Source: Streptomyces sp. TBY4 (GTDB taxonomy: Bacteria > Actinomycetota > Actinomycetes > Streptomycetales > Streptomycetaceae). From it: DNA of 64,000 bases. The notes below the pieces were generated by a model, which saw nothing but the letters and a program-made list of their open reading frames with translations, made no database searches and was not told the origin of the DNA. Shown here piece by piece: positions 15,964 through 24,760 of this stretch. The position numbers and the translations under genes were made by a program. Position 1 is the stretch's first letter. The number at the start of each line of letters is the position of its first letter. The stretch covers positions 558,001 through 622,000 of the forward strand of contig NZ_JANAVF010000001.1 of assembly GCF_024213195.1 (NCBI RefSeq), given 5' to 3'.

Positions 15964-16752
15964 TCAGCTCCCGTCCGGCCGCTCCGCCGGGGCCCGCCTC
16001 GTGCGGGCCATCTTCCGGGCCACGAAGGTCCTCGGGAGGTGCCGGGCGGCCACGGCGTACGCCCGGTAGCGTCGGCCCGTGATGCTCACCGGGCGGCGCC
16101 GGGCCAGGTCCTTCAGAGCCTGGGCCACCACGTCCTCGGGCTCCAGCCACACCGCGTCGCGCAGGGCGCTGACGTCCATCCCGGCGCGCTCCTGGAACTC
16201 GGTGCGGGTGAATCCCGGCACCACCGCCAGCACGCGGACCCCGTACGGCTCCATGTCCACGCGCAGCGACTCGCTGAAGGCCGTGATCCAGGCCTTCGCG
16301 GCGCCGTAGGTGCCGGTCGGCAGCAGTCCGGCCACCGAGGAGACGTTGAGCACGGCGCCGCGGCGCCGCTCGCGCAGGCCCGGGAGGACCGCGTGGGTGA
16401 GCCGGAGCGGCACCTTGACCAGCAGGTCGAGCATCCGCTCCTCGTCCTCGACGGGGCTGTACGGGAAGGGCGCGGGGAGTCCGAAGCCGGCGTTGTTGAC
16501 CAGGATGTCTACGGGCCGGGCCCGGTCGGCGAGCCGCTCGGCGACGGCTCCCAGCCCGCCCGCGTCGAGCAGGTCGGCGGGCAGCACCTCGCAGACGGAG
16601 CCGAACTCCCGGGCCAGGTCCGCGGCGACGGCTTCGAGGCGGCCCTTGTCGCGGGCGACGAGGACGAGGTCGCAGCCCTTGGCGGCGAAGCCGCGGGCGA
16701 AGGCCGCGCCCAGTCCGGCGCTGGCCCCTGTGATCAGTACGGTGGTGGTCAA
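15964..16752 (-). CDS. Short-chain dehydrogenase/reductase
   Basis: 262 residues of classical SDR. TGASAGLGAAFARG is the dinucleotide-binding motif, NNAGFG the structural motif, and the catalytic Ser-Tyr-Lys is in NVSSVAG and TYGAAKAW. The R residues in VARDKGRLEA suggest NADP preference. The C-terminal YRAYAVAARHLPRTFVARKM is typical of the YqjQ/DltE-like group. Start is TTG at 16752 with GGAAG about 10 nt upstream. It follows the MAB_1171c-type membrane protein gene after 37 nt and may share its transcript. Substrate unknown. Confidence 0.9.
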   Translation of the reverse strand: MTTTVLITGASAGLGAAFARGFAAKGCDLVLVARDKGRLEAVAADLAREFGSVCEVLPADLLDAGGLGAVAERLADRARPVDILVNNAGFGLPAPFPYSPVEDEERMLDLLVKVPLRLTHAVLPGLRERRRGAVLNVSSVAGLLPTGTYGAAKAWITAFSESLRVDMEPYGVRVLAVVPGFTRTEFQERAGMDVSALRDAVWLEPEDVVAQALKDLARRRPVSITGRRYRAYAVAARHLPRTFVARKMARTRRAPAERPDGS

Positions 16753-16789
16753 GAGACGTTCACTTCCTGGCGGTTGAGCGTGTGGTGCC

Positions 16790-17971
16790 TCACGCGGTGA
16801 ATCCGGCGGTGGCCGGGGAGGCGTAGGCCCGGGCCACGTCGACGAGGAAGCGGGCCTCGCCCTCCAGGTCCCCTCCCTCGGCCGAGGTCTGGAGGGCCGC
16901 GGGCAGCTCCAGGGCGTTCTCGTCGGAGCGCTGTTGCGGGATCCCGGCCAGCTTCGCCTGCCGCGCCTCCTTCAGTACGCAGGCCAGCGCGGCCGCACTG
17001 GCCCGCTGTTCGGGTACTCCGCTGCCGGCCACGTGGCCGCGCGCGAGCTCCGGCACGCCGGGGGCGACGTACTCCCCCAGGATCAGGATGGCGTCGCGGG
17101 TCTCGATGACCTTGCGGTAGACGAGGAGGTTGCGCGGGACCGGCGGCCACAGCAGTTCCAGCACCCGGCCGGCGCGCGGCTCGTTGAGGGCGACGTGCGG
17201 GACGGCGTGGACCAGGTCGCGCCAGAGCGGCCACAGCCGCCAGGCGGTGGCGGTGTCGGCGGCCGTGCGGCGCAGGGCGAACAGCGTCGGGACGAGGATG
17301 GCCGCGGCACGGAGCAGTCCGTGCACGTTCATCAGCAGCGGGTTCGCGGGCAGTGCCCAGGTGGAGCCGAACAGCGCCTTGAGCAGGTACACGAACCAGA
17401 ACACCCCGGCGAGCGCGGTGCCGAGGCCGAACAGCAGCAGGCCGGCGGCGAGGCCCCGGCTCTCGGCGCGCCGGCTGTAGCGCCAGCAGACCAGTACGCA
17501 GACGGTGTTGGCGATCAGGTGGGCGGAGATCAGGACCAGCCAGTACGCGAGGGAGGGCACCGGGTCGCCCGTGGGCGGGATGGTGTGCGTGCCGTGGTCG
17601 GGGGCGGCCGCGTCCAGTGCGACGAGCACGGCCAGCCAGAGGAGGGTGCCGGCGCCCGAGGCGATCTGGAGCCGGCGGCCCCGGGTGGCGGAGGCCACGA
17701 AGTAGAGCACGGCGCCGGCCGAGAGGACGCCGATGAGGTTGCGGACCAGCCCGATGGCGTGGGCGTAGCCCGGGTCGCGGCCCATGGCGTAGGCGACGAC
17801 GTCGGGGAGGTTCAGGGTCATCGCGGCCGCGGCGGTGGCGACGGCGAGCCACAGGCCCCGCTGGTGCGGGGCGCGCAGGGCGCCGGGCGCGCGGAGCAGG
17901 ACGGCGACCCAGAGGCAGACGACGCCGGGGACGGCGAGCGCGTCGCCGAAGGCGATCAGATCAGAGGCCAC
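16790..17971 (-). CDS. MAB_1171c-type (DUF6545) multi-spanning membrane protein
   Basis: 393 residues. About seven hydrophobic segments in the first 240 residues, followed by a cytoplasmic C-terminal domain (about 245-393) containing LWRDLVHAVPHVAL, RNLLVYRKVIETRDAILIL and RFLVDVARAYA. I recognise this arrangement from actinobacterial proteins called MAB_1171c family putative transporters. Transport has not been shown to my knowledge; a receptor role is equally possible. GTG at 17971 overlaps the end of the ImmA-like protease gene by 11 bp, so the two are co-translated, as is usual for this pair. Confidence 0.8.
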   Translation of the reverse strand: MASDLIAFGDALAVPGVVCLWVAVLLRAPGALRAPHQRGLWLAVATAAAAMTLNLPDVVAYAMGRDPGYAHAIGLVRNLIGVLSAGAVLYFVASATRGRRLQIASGAGTLLWLAVLVALDAAAPDHGTHTIPPTGDPVPSLAYWLVLISAHLIANTVCVLVCWRYSRRAESRGLAAGLLLFGLGTALAGVFWFVYLLKALFGSTWALPANPLLMNVHGLLRAAAILVPTLFALRRTAADTATAWRLWPLWRDLVHAVPHVALNEPRAGRVLELLWPPVPRNLLVYRKVIETRDAILILGEYVAPGVPELARGHVAGSGVPEQRASAAALACVLKEARQAKLAGIPQQRSDENALELPAALQTSAEGGDLEGEARFLVDVARAYASPATAGFTA

Positions 17972-18491
17972 GGTGGACCGGCCCCCGCCCGCGCCGCTCG
18001 TAGCCCATCGCGGACTCCAGCCGGGCGAGGGTGCTCCCGCCTCCGGCGCCGTGGCCGAGGTGCGGGCCTCGGGTCCCGGTGCGGGTGCGGATCATGCTGG
18101 CGAGCATCTCCGCCTCCCGCTCCTGGCGGGTGGTGTAGTTGGTGCGTCCAAGCACGGTGGGGACGGATCCCGCGGAGGAGTCCCCGGCCGGGGCTTCCAG
18201 GGAGTGGTGGCCGAAGAGGATGTGGCCGATCTCGTGGAGCACGATGTGCTCCCGATGGAGCAGGGTGGTCTGGGCCTCGTAGAAGACGTAGTCCACGTCG
18301 GCGGTGCCGACCCACAGTCCGCACACTCCGGACTCCGCGGCCTCCTTGGGCAGCGGGTGGAGCCGGATGGGGCGGCCCCGTTGCTCGGCTATCCGCTCGC
18401 ACAGTCCGTCGAGCGAGAAGGGGTGGGTCAGTTCAAGACGGCCGAGAATCGCCTCGCACCGCTTGCGCAGACTGGGTTGAGGGTGGCGCAT
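17961..18491 (-). CDS. ImmA/IrrE family metallopeptidase
   Basis: 176 residues. HIVLHEIGHILFGHH contains the HExxH zinc motif and REHIVLHE the family context. An N-terminal helical part (LRKRCEAILGRLELTHPFSLDGLCERIAEQRGR) is typical of ImmA/IrrE domains. Such proteases cleave or inactivate partner HTH repressors (ImmR, DdrO). No XRE gene is next to this one. ATG at 18491 is chosen because GAGGG lies 5 nt upstream; an ATG further up at 18644 lacks support. It is translationally coupled to the membrane protein downstream, suggesting a membrane-signalled regulatory protease. Confidence 0.85.
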   Translation of the reverse strand: MRHPQPSLRKRCEAILGRLELTHPFSLDGLCERIAEQRGRPIRLHPLPKEAAESGVCGLWVGTADVDYVFYEAQTTLLHREHIVLHEIGHILFGHHSLEAPAGDSSAGSVPTVLGRTNYTTRQEREAEMLASMIRTRTGTRGPHLGHGAGGGSTLARLESAMGYERRGRGPVHRGL

Positions 18492-18609
18492 GTGTTCCCT
18501 CTTCGGACCCTTTCTCGGGCAACGATGGTAGGCGTGCGTGGGCTGGAGCATGGCGTCCTTAGCCTTCAAAGCGACCTCGGGAGTGCGGTCCTGAGGGGGA
18601 AAGCGGAAA

Positions 18610-18633
18610 CCCGTTCGCCGAAAGACGAACGGG
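18610..18633 (-). terminator. Hairpin downstream of tex / upstream of ImmA gene
   Basis: Arms CCCGTTCG (18610-18617) and CGAACGGG (18626-18633) with an 8-nt loop. It could end tex transcription 112 nt after its stop, or be an operator of the ImmA operon. There is no U-tract. Confidence 0.4.
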
Positions 18634-18744
18634 CGTTCCGTCATCCCTACAGATCATGCGGATGAGTTGGCAAGGTTTGTCCCCATGTCGGGTACCTATT
18701 CAGCCAATCCGGCACTCGCTGTCACCAAAAGCTGTCACCAGCAG

Positions 18745-21231
18745 CTAGCGCTTGCGGCCGCCCCGCTCGTCGGGGCCGCTGAGTCCCGCGCGGCGCAGGG
18801 CGTCGGCCATCGCGCTGTTGGCGGGGGCCGGAGCGCCACCGCCCTGCCGCTGGCCGCCGCCGCCCTGACCGCCCTGGCGCTGCCCACCGCCCTGACCGCC
18901 CTGGCGGCGGCCGTTGCCGCCCTCGCGGGATCCGCCCTGACCGCCCTGACCGCCCTGACCGCCGCCCTGGCCGCGCTGCTGCGGGGGCCGGCCGCCGCCG
19001 CGCCGCTCGCCCCGCTCCTCGCGCTGGCCCGGCGCACCGCCGCCGGCGCCGCGCTCCGCCTCGTCCTCCAGCCGCAGGGTCAGGGAGATCCGCTTGCGCG
19101 GGATGTCCACGTCCATGACCTTGACCCGGACGATGTCGCCCGGCTTCACCACGTCCCGGGGGTCCTTGACGAAGTTCTTCGACAGCGCCGAGACGTGCGC
19201 CAGCCCGTCCTGGTGGACGCCGATGTCGATGAAGGCGCCGAAGGCGGCCACGTTGGTGACCACGCCCTCCAGGATCATCCCGGGGGCCAGGTCGCCGATC
19301 TTCTCGACGCCCTCCTTGAAGGTCGCCGTCTTGAACGCGGGCCGCGGGTCCCGGCCCGGCTTCTCCAGCTCGCGCAGGATGTCCGTGACGGTCGGCAGGC
19401 CGAAGGCCTCGGTGACGAACTGCTCCGGCCGCAGCGAGCGCAGCACGCCCGTGTTGCCGATCAGGGCCGCGACCTCGCTGCCCGCGGTCTTGCCCATGGT
19501 GCGGACCACCGGGTACGCCTCGGGGTGCACGCTGGAGGCGTCCAGCGGGTCGTCCCCGCCGCGGATCCGCAGGAAGCCCGCGCACTGCTCGTACGCCTTC
19601 GGGCCGAGGCGGGCCACGTCCTTGAGCCCCTTGCGGTTGCGGAAGGGGCCGTTGGCGTCGCGGTGGGCCACGATGTTCTCGGCGAGTCCGCCGCTGATGC
19701 CCGACACCCGCGAAAGCAGCGGCGCGGAGGCGGTGTTGACGTCGACGCCGACGCCGTTCACACAGTCCTCGACCACGGCGTCGAGCGAACGCGAGAGCTT
19801 CACCTCGGACAGGTCGTGCTGGTACTGCCCGACGCCGATCGACTTCGGGTCGATCTTCACGAGTTCGGCGAGCGGGTCCTGCAGGCGCCGGGCGATGGAG
19901 ACGGCACCGCGCAACGACACGTCCATGCCGGGGAGTTCCTGCGAGGCGAAGGCGGAGGCCGAGTACACGGAGGCGCCGGCCTCCGAGACCATCACCTTGG
20001 TGAGCTTCAGCTCGGGGTGGCGGGTGATGAGGTCCCCGGCGAGCTTGTCGGTCTCCCGGGAGGCGGTGCCGTTGCCGATGGCCACGAGCTCGACCGCGTG
20101 CTCCTTCGCGAGGCGGGCCAGCTTGGCGAGGGCCTCGTCCCACTTGTTGGCGGGCACGTGCGGGTAGATCACCTCGGTGGCGACCACCTTGCCGGTGGCG
20201 TCCACCACGGCCACCTTGACGCCGGTCCGGAAGCCCGGGTCGAGGCCGAGGGTCGCGCGGGTGCCTGCGGGTGCGGCGAGCAGCAGGTCGCGCAGGTTGG
20301 ACGCGAAGACCCGTACCGCCTCGTCCTCGGCGGCGGCGCGCAGCCGGGAGCGCAGGTCGATCCCGAGGTGCACCTGGATCTTGGTGCGCCAGGCCCAGCG
20401 GACGGTGTCGGCGAGCCACTTGTCTCCGGGCCGGCCGCGGTCGTTGATGCCGAAGCGCCGGGCAACCATGCCCTCATAGGTGGAGGGGCCGGGCGTCTCG
20501 CTCGGCTCTTCCGGCTCCAGGGTGAGGTCGAGCACGTCCTCCTTCTCCCCGCGGAGCATGGCGAGCACGCGGTGCGAGGGCAGGGCGGTGAAGGGCTCGG
20601 TGAAGTCGAAGTAGTCGGCGAACTTGGCGCCCGCCTCCTCCTTGCCCTCGCGGACCTTCGCGGCGAGCCGGCCGCGGCCCCACATGCGTTCGCGCAGTTC
20701 GCCGATGAGGTCGGCGTCCTCGCCGAACTTCTCGGTGAGGATGGCGCGGGCGCCCTCCAGGGCGGCGGCCGGGTCGGCCACGCCCTTGTCCGCATCCACG
20801 AACGCGGCGGCCGCCACGGCCGGTTCCACCGACGGGTCGGCCAGCAGTCCCTCGGCGAGCGGCGCGAGGCCGGCCTCGCGGGCGATCTGTGCCTTGGTGC
20901 GGCGCTTGGTCTTGAAGGGGAGGTAGATGTCCTCCAGCCGGGCCTTGGTGTCGGCCGCGTTGATCCGGGCCTCCAGCTCGGCGTCGAGCTTGCCCTGCTC
21001 CCGTACGGAGTCGAGGATCGCCGCGCGCCGGTCCTCCAGCTCGCGCAGGTAGCGCAGGCGCTCCTCCAGGGTGCGCAGCTGGGCGTCGTCGAGCATCTCG
21101 GTCGCTTCCTTGCGGTAGCGCGCGATGAACGGCACGGTCGAACCGCCGTCGAGCAGCTCGACGGCGGACTTGACCTGCCGCTCCCGTACGCCGAGCTCCT
21201 CGGCGATCCTGCCTTCGATGGACATCGTCAC
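18745..21231 (-). CDS. tex: Tex family RNA-binding transcription accessory protein
   Basis: 828 residues. N-terminal Tex helical domain (MSIEGRIAEELGVRERQVKSAVELLDGGSTVPFIARYRKEAT), a YqgF/RuvC-like domain around LGLDPGFRTGVKVAVVDATG (about 345-365), helix-hairpin-helix motifs (LLSRVSGISGGLAENIVAHRDANGPFRNRKGL) and an S1 RNA-binding domain (GMILEGVVTNVAAFGAFIDIGVHQDGLAHVS, about 645-715). An extra C-terminal tail of about 100 residues, extremely rich in Gly, Gln and Arg, follows the S1 domain and is likely disordered and RNA-binding. Start is GTG at 21231 or ATG at 21225. It acts in the cytoplasm on RNA and transcription; the exact role in Streptomyces is unknown. Confidence 0.95.
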   Translation of the reverse strand: MTMSIEGRIAEELGVRERQVKSAVELLDGGSTVPFIARYRKEATEMLDDAQLRTLEERLRYLRELEDRRAAILDSVREQGKLDAELEARINAADTKARLEDIYLPFKTKRRTKAQIAREAGLAPLAEGLLADPSVEPAVAAAAFVDADKGVADPAAALEGARAILTEKFGEDADLIGELRERMWGRGRLAAKVREGKEEAGAKFADYFDFTEPFTALPSHRVLAMLRGEKEDVLDLTLEPEEPSETPGPSTYEGMVARRFGINDRGRPGDKWLADTVRWAWRTKIQVHLGIDLRSRLRAAAEDEAVRVFASNLRDLLLAAPAGTRATLGLDPGFRTGVKVAVVDATGKVVATEVIYPHVPANKWDEALAKLARLAKEHAVELVAIGNGTASRETDKLAGDLITRHPELKLTKVMVSEAGASVYSASAFASQELPGMDVSLRGAVSIARRLQDPLAELVKIDPKSIGVGQYQHDLSEVKLSRSLDAVVEDCVNGVGVDVNTASAPLLSRVSGISGGLAENIVAHRDANGPFRNRKGLKDVARLGPKAYEQCAGFLRIRGGDDPLDASSVHPEAYPVVRTMGKTAGSEVAALIGNTGVLRSLRPEQFVTEAFGLPTVTDILRELEKPGRDPRPAFKTATFKEGVEKIGDLAPGMILEGVVTNVAAFGAFIDIGVHQDGLAHVSALSKNFVKDPRDVVKPGDIVRVKVMDVDIPRKRISLTLRLEDEAERGAGGGAPGQREERGERRGGGRPPQQRGQGGGQGGQGGQGGSREGGNGRRQGGQGGGQRQGGQGGGGQRQGGGAPAPANSAMADALRRAGLSGPDERGGRKR

Positions 21232-21355
21232 TGTGCGGTCCCGCCTGCCTTCGTACGTGTGCGTGATGCTGCCGCGTGCTGCCTGCTGCGTCGGAAGGCT
21301 GCCAATTGTGGCAGGTGGCGGAGGCGGACGTCGGGAGCCGGGCCCGCTCCGGGGC

Positions 21356-22219
21356 TCAGGCCTTGCCCATGAGGTCCCCGGGGAAGGCTCCGGCGACGAA
21401 GGCCTGGACGGTGAAACCGCCGCCGATCTCCGCGAGCCGGGCGACTGAGGCCGCGCCGAGGTGCTCGTACGGGGCCTCGTCCAGGCGGTCGGTCTCCGTC
21501 TCCAGCGCCTCGCGCAGCTCCGCGCCCGCGGGCGTGAGCTCGCCCCCGGAGTCGAGCAGTCCGCGCTCGCGCAGTCGGTCCGCGGCCGCGTCCAGGTCGG
21601 ACTGCTCCCAGCCGCGGATGTACTTGAGGTACTTCGGGGTCATGCCGTGGCCGCTGGCCGTGTGGCTGACCAGGGCCTCGACCGGGTCCAGGCCGACGGT
21701 GAGCAGGGCGGTCAGGTGCCCGTCGCCGCGGTGCTCGCGCAGCAGGGTGGTGGCGTGCCACAGCTTCAGGTGCGGTTCGGCGGGTACGGGGAGGTCCGCG
21801 TGGGCCGAGTAGAGCGTACGGGCGTGCCGGGTGCAGGCCTCGGTAGCGCGCATCGCCAGCCCGGCGGCCTCGGCCATCGCGGGGGACGCGAGGGTCTCCT
21901 CGCCGAGGAGCCGGCGCAGCGTGCTGTCCACGGCCCGCAGCCGGGCGGCGAGGACCTGTCCCGGGGTGGCGGTGTCCCAGACGGCGGGCAGGTGCCGGGC
22001 GACGAGGTCGTGGCGGTAGTTGTAGAAGGTGGCCGTCACCGTGCCCGCTCCGACCGCGCCCATGGCGGCGGAGCGGGAGGCGAGGTTGACGGCGTTGCCG
22101 TCGGTGATCCCGATGGCGGCGAACTCCTTGCCGAGGTCGGGCGAGAAGTAGACGGTCGAGTGCAGCGGGTTGATCGCCCCGTGCCAGCAGCTGCGTGCAG
22201 CGCGCTCCGGAAGAGTCAT
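21356..22219 (-). CDS. SCO6745 family protein
   Basis: 287 residues, predominantly helical. Begins ERAARSCWHGAINPLHSTVYFSPDL and ends with a winged-helix-like segment (DRLRERGLLDSGGELTPAGAELREALETETDRLDEAPYEHLG) similar to MarR-type wings. I recognise the streptomycete SCO6745 family, for which no function is established. No catalytic motif is visible. It lies between tex and an isochorismatase-like gene on the same strand, with a hairpin separating it from the latter. Start ATG at 22219. Confidence 0.75.
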   Translation of the reverse strand: MTLPERAARSCWHGAINPLHSTVYFSPDLGKEFAAIGITDGNAVNLASRSAAMGAVGAGTVTATFYNYRHDLVARHLPAVWDTATPGQVLAARLRAVDSTLRRLLGEETLASPAMAEAAGLAMRATEACTRHARTLYSAHADLPVPAEPHLKLWHATTLLREHRGDGHLTALLTVGLDPVEALVSHTASGHGMTPKYLKYIRGWEQSDLDAAADRLRERGLLDSGGELTPAGAELREALETETDRLDEAPYEHLGAASVARLAEIGGGFTVQAFVAGAFPGDLMGKA

Positions 22220-22261
22220 GCGGGCAGGCTAACGACTGCTTGGTATGGAGAGAAGTGCTGC

Positions 22262-22282
22262 ACCCGGGGATCCGTCCCGGGT
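22262..22282 (-). terminator. Hairpin after the isochorismatase-like gene
   Basis: Arms ACCCGGG (22262-22268) and CCCGGGT (22276-22282), loop of 7 nt. It starts 23 nt beyond the stop codon of the minus-strand gene. Confidence 0.5.
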
Positions 22283-22304
22283 ATCGGGGCGGATCGGTAC
22301 GGCT

Positions 22305-22880
22305 CTACTTCAGCTCGGCTCCGGTGGCGACGACGACCCCGTAGAGCTCGGTGACGGTGGCGAGGGCCGCCTGGTGGATCTGCCGGGCCGTCAGGGCGCC
22401 CGCCGGGCTCTCCAGCGCCCGCGTCGCGGAGGCGTCGGCGACGACCGTCGGGGCGTAGCCGTGCAGGAAGGCGCCCTCGGTGGTGAACAGGGTGCACATG
22501 TTGGTCATGAACCCGGCGATGATCAGGTTCTTGCGGCCGGTGGCCTCGATGATCTCGTGGAGATCGGTCCCGTGGAAGCCGTTCGGGACGGACTTGGTGA
22601 CGACGGCCTCGCCGGCCCGGGGGGCGACGGAGGCGTGGAGGGTGCCCGCCTCGGTGTCGACCCCGTAGCCGCCCTCGCGGACGTGGACGACGGGGGTGCC
22701 GGCCTCGCGGGCCCGGGCCAGGAGCCGGGAGGCGGAGGCCAGCGCGGGTTCCCAGCCGTCGAGTTCCATGACGCCGCCGGTGTAGGTGTTCTGGTAGTCG
22801 ACCAGGACCAGGACCGCCTTCTCGAAGGTCGCGGGGGTCTCGTCGAAGCCGTTGAGCTGACGCAGGGTGGTGGTGGTCAT
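22305..22880 (-). CDS. Isochorismatase-like cysteine hydrolase
   Basis: 191 residues. The catalytic triad of the family is visible: Asp in LVLVDYQNTYTGG, Lys in VVTKSVPNGFHGTDL, and Cys in NLIIAGFMTNMCTLFTTEGAF. The family includes nicotinamidases, biuret and N-carbamoylsarcosine hydrolases and isochorismatases. The absence of neighbouring pathway genes leaves the substrate open. It is a single gene with its own promoter (-35 TTGTCC, 17-bp spacer, -10 TAGCGT) and a downstream hairpin. Confidence 0.9.
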   Translation of the reverse strand: MTTTTLRQLNGFDETPATFEKAVLVLVDYQNTYTGGVMELDGWEPALASASRLLARAREAGTPVVHVREGGYGVDTEAGTLHASVAPRAGEAVVTKSVPNGFHGTDLHEIIEATGRKNLIIAGFMTNMCTLFTTEGAFLHGYAPTVVADASATRALESPAGALTARQIHQAALATVTELYGVVVATGAELK

Positions 22881-22940
22881 GGGGATGCCGTTCTCGTGAG
22901 GGTGGGGTGGGGTGGCGGCCGACGCGGGGCCACGACGTCA

Positions 22941-22969
22941 ACGCTAGGACCCCGCGCGCGCCCGGACAA
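22941..22969 (-). promoter_or_regulatory. Promoter of the isochorismatase-like gene
   Basis: On the minus strand, -35 TTGTCC (22969-22964), exactly 17 bp, then -10 TAGCGT (22946-22941). Transcription would start near 22934, about 54 nt before the ATG at 22880. Confidence 0.6.
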
Positions 22970-23177
22970 TGACGGCCGACCCGCAGATCCGGACATCGGT
23001 CCGCGCAGGCCGGGGGCGGTGCGCGGGCCGTCGCCGCCGCCCGGACGGAGACGTTCCGCACGGGCGCTTTTCAGACGCGTGGCGATCGTGTGACAGGAGG
23101 GGCCATGGACATGACGTGGGGTCCCGGGCGTGAATACGGTCGAACGGAAGCCACTCCCCAACCACTTGGAGTTCAAG

Positions 23178-24707
23178 GTGCACCGCAAAGTCATCGCCCC
23201 GAGCGTGCTCGCCGCTTCCCTTCTGCTGGTGATCCCGGCGTCGGCGGCGAGCTCCGTTCCGGGCGCCCCGGGTATCGGCGATCCCTACTACCCGGCCAGC
23301 GGCAACGGCGGGTACGAGGTGTCCCACTACGACCTGCGCCTGAAGTACCAGCCGAAGACCGACCTGCTGGAGGGCACCGCCACCCTCCTCACCACCGCCA
23401 AGCAGGACCTGTCCCGCTTCAACCTCGACTTCGGTCTGGACGTCAGCGAGATCCGGGTCAACGGGGTCAAGGCGAAGTTCGCCAAGTCCGGCACCTCGGA
23501 GCTCGAGGTCACCCCGGCCTCCCCGCTGCAGCGGGGCAAGCAGTCGAGCGTGGTCGTCAAGTACGCGGGCAAGCCCTCGGAGTTCAAGGTCGACGGCTGG
23601 TCGGCCTGGCAGCGCACCCCGGACGGCGGTGTCGCCGCGCAGGAGCCCGACTCGGCGGTGTGGTGGTTCCCGAGCAACGACCACCCGCTCGACAAGGCCA
23701 CCTTCGACGTGTCGGTGAACGTGCCCGACGGCACCCAGGCCATCAGCAACGGCGTGCTCCAGTCGCAGACTTCGCGCCTGGGCTGGACCCGGTACAACTG
23801 GCGCTCGAACAAGCCGCAGGCCACGTACCTCGCCACCCTGGCCATCGGCAAGTTCGACATCACCACCGACAAGACGGCGAGCGGGCTGCCGATCCTGAAC
23901 GCCTACAGCCAGGACCTCGGCGACAACGCGGGCGCGGCGCGCGCCAGCGTGGAGCGGACCGGCGAGGTCGCGGAGTGGCTGGAGGGGGTCTTCGGGCCGT
24001 ACCCCTTCAACGCGCTGGGCGGCTACGTGCCGAACGTCCCCTCCGGCTTCGCCCTGGAGACGCAGACCCGGCCGTTCTACAGCCCCCGGCAGTTCGCGAA
24101 CGGCGCGAACGTGTCCGTGGTCGTGCACGAGATCGCCCACCAGTGGTACGGGGACAGCGTGTCCGTCGACGGCTGGAAGGACATCTGGGTCAACGAGGGC
24201 TTCGCCCGCTACAGCCAGTGGCTGTGGTCGGAGAAGGAGGGCGAGGGCACCGCACAGGAGCTCGCCGACTGGGCGTACGGGCTGCGGCCGGCCGAGGACC
24301 CGTTCTGGCAGGTCAAGCCGGGTGACCCGGGCCCGGAGAACCAGTTCCACGGGGCCGTCTACGACCGTGGCGCGATCGCCCTCCAGGCGCTGCGCAACAC
24401 GATCGGCGACGAGAAGTTCTTCCGGATCCTGAAGGGCTGGCCGACCGAGCGGGCCCACGGCAACGCCAAGGTCGGCGACTTCGTCCGCTACGCGGAGAAG
24501 GTCTCGAACCAGCCGCTCGCCCAGCTCTTCGAGACCTGGCTCTACACCCCGGGCAAGCCGGACGCCTCGGCGCTGAACGCGCCGAAGAAGCTGCCGGCCG
24601 CGACCCCGGGCACCGGCACCCTCCGCGCCCCGGCCGCCAGGCCGGCGGCGGAGCCGAAGTCCTGGAAGAAGATCGCCGAGACGAACACGGTGCACGACCA
24701 CCACTGA
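23178..24707 (+). CDS. Secreted M1 family zinc metallopeptidase (aminopeptidase)
   Basis: 509 residues from the GTG at 23178. A signal peptide (HRKVIAPSVLAASLLLVIPASAAS) precedes the M1 beta-sandwich domain (YEVSHYDLRLKYQPKTDLLEGTATL). The catalytic domain has VVVHEIAHQWYGDSV (HExxH) and, 18 residues later, the third zinc ligand in NEGFARYSQW. The GAMEN-like substrate motif is replaced by SGFALETQT. It is released outside the cell and probably trims peptides. GTG 23178 has GGAG 7 nt upstream and gives a compact signal peptide; the GTG at 23130 in the same frame is the alternative. A stronger ribosome site at 23094 serves only an out-of-frame ATG. Confidence 0.9.
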   Translation: MHRKVIAPSVLAASLLLVIPASAASSVPGAPGIGDPYYPASGNGGYEVSHYDLRLKYQPKTDLLEGTATLLTTAKQDLSRFNLDFGLDVSEIRVNGVKAKFAKSGTSELEVTPASPLQRGKQSSVVVKYAGKPSEFKVDGWSAWQRTPDGGVAAQEPDSAVWWFPSNDHPLDKATFDVSVNVPDGTQAISNGVLQSQTSRLGWTRYNWRSNKPQATYLATLAIGKFDITTDKTASGLPILNAYSQDLGDNAGAARASVERTGEVAEWLEGVFGPYPFNALGGYVPNVPSGFALETQTRPFYSPRQFANGANVSVVVHEIAHQWYGDSVSVDGWKDIWVNEGFARYSQWLWSEKEGEGTAQELADWAYGLRPAEDPFWQVKPGDPGPENQFHGAVYDRGAIALQALRNTIGDEKFFRILKGWPTERAHGNAKVGDFVRYAEKVSNQPLAQLFETWLYTPGKPDASALNAPKKLPAATPGTGTLRAPAARPAAEPKSWKKIAETNTVHDHH

Positions 24708-24726
24708 CCCGCACCGGTACGGAGCT

Positions 24727-24760
24727 GCGCGCCGTCGCCCCTCAGCGGGCGGCGGCGCGC
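24727..24760. terminator. Convergent terminator hairpin
   Basis: Arms GCGCGCCGTCGCCC and GGGCGGCGGCGCGC (one T-G wobble), loop CTCAGC. It covers the end of the minus-strand MpaB gene (stop at 24742-24744) and follows the M1 peptidase gene. Confidence 0.65.

Noticed and set aside
18667..21372. Long plus-strand frame opposite tex
   Set aside because: Same antisense effect of high third-position GC; tex is unmistakable on the minus strand.
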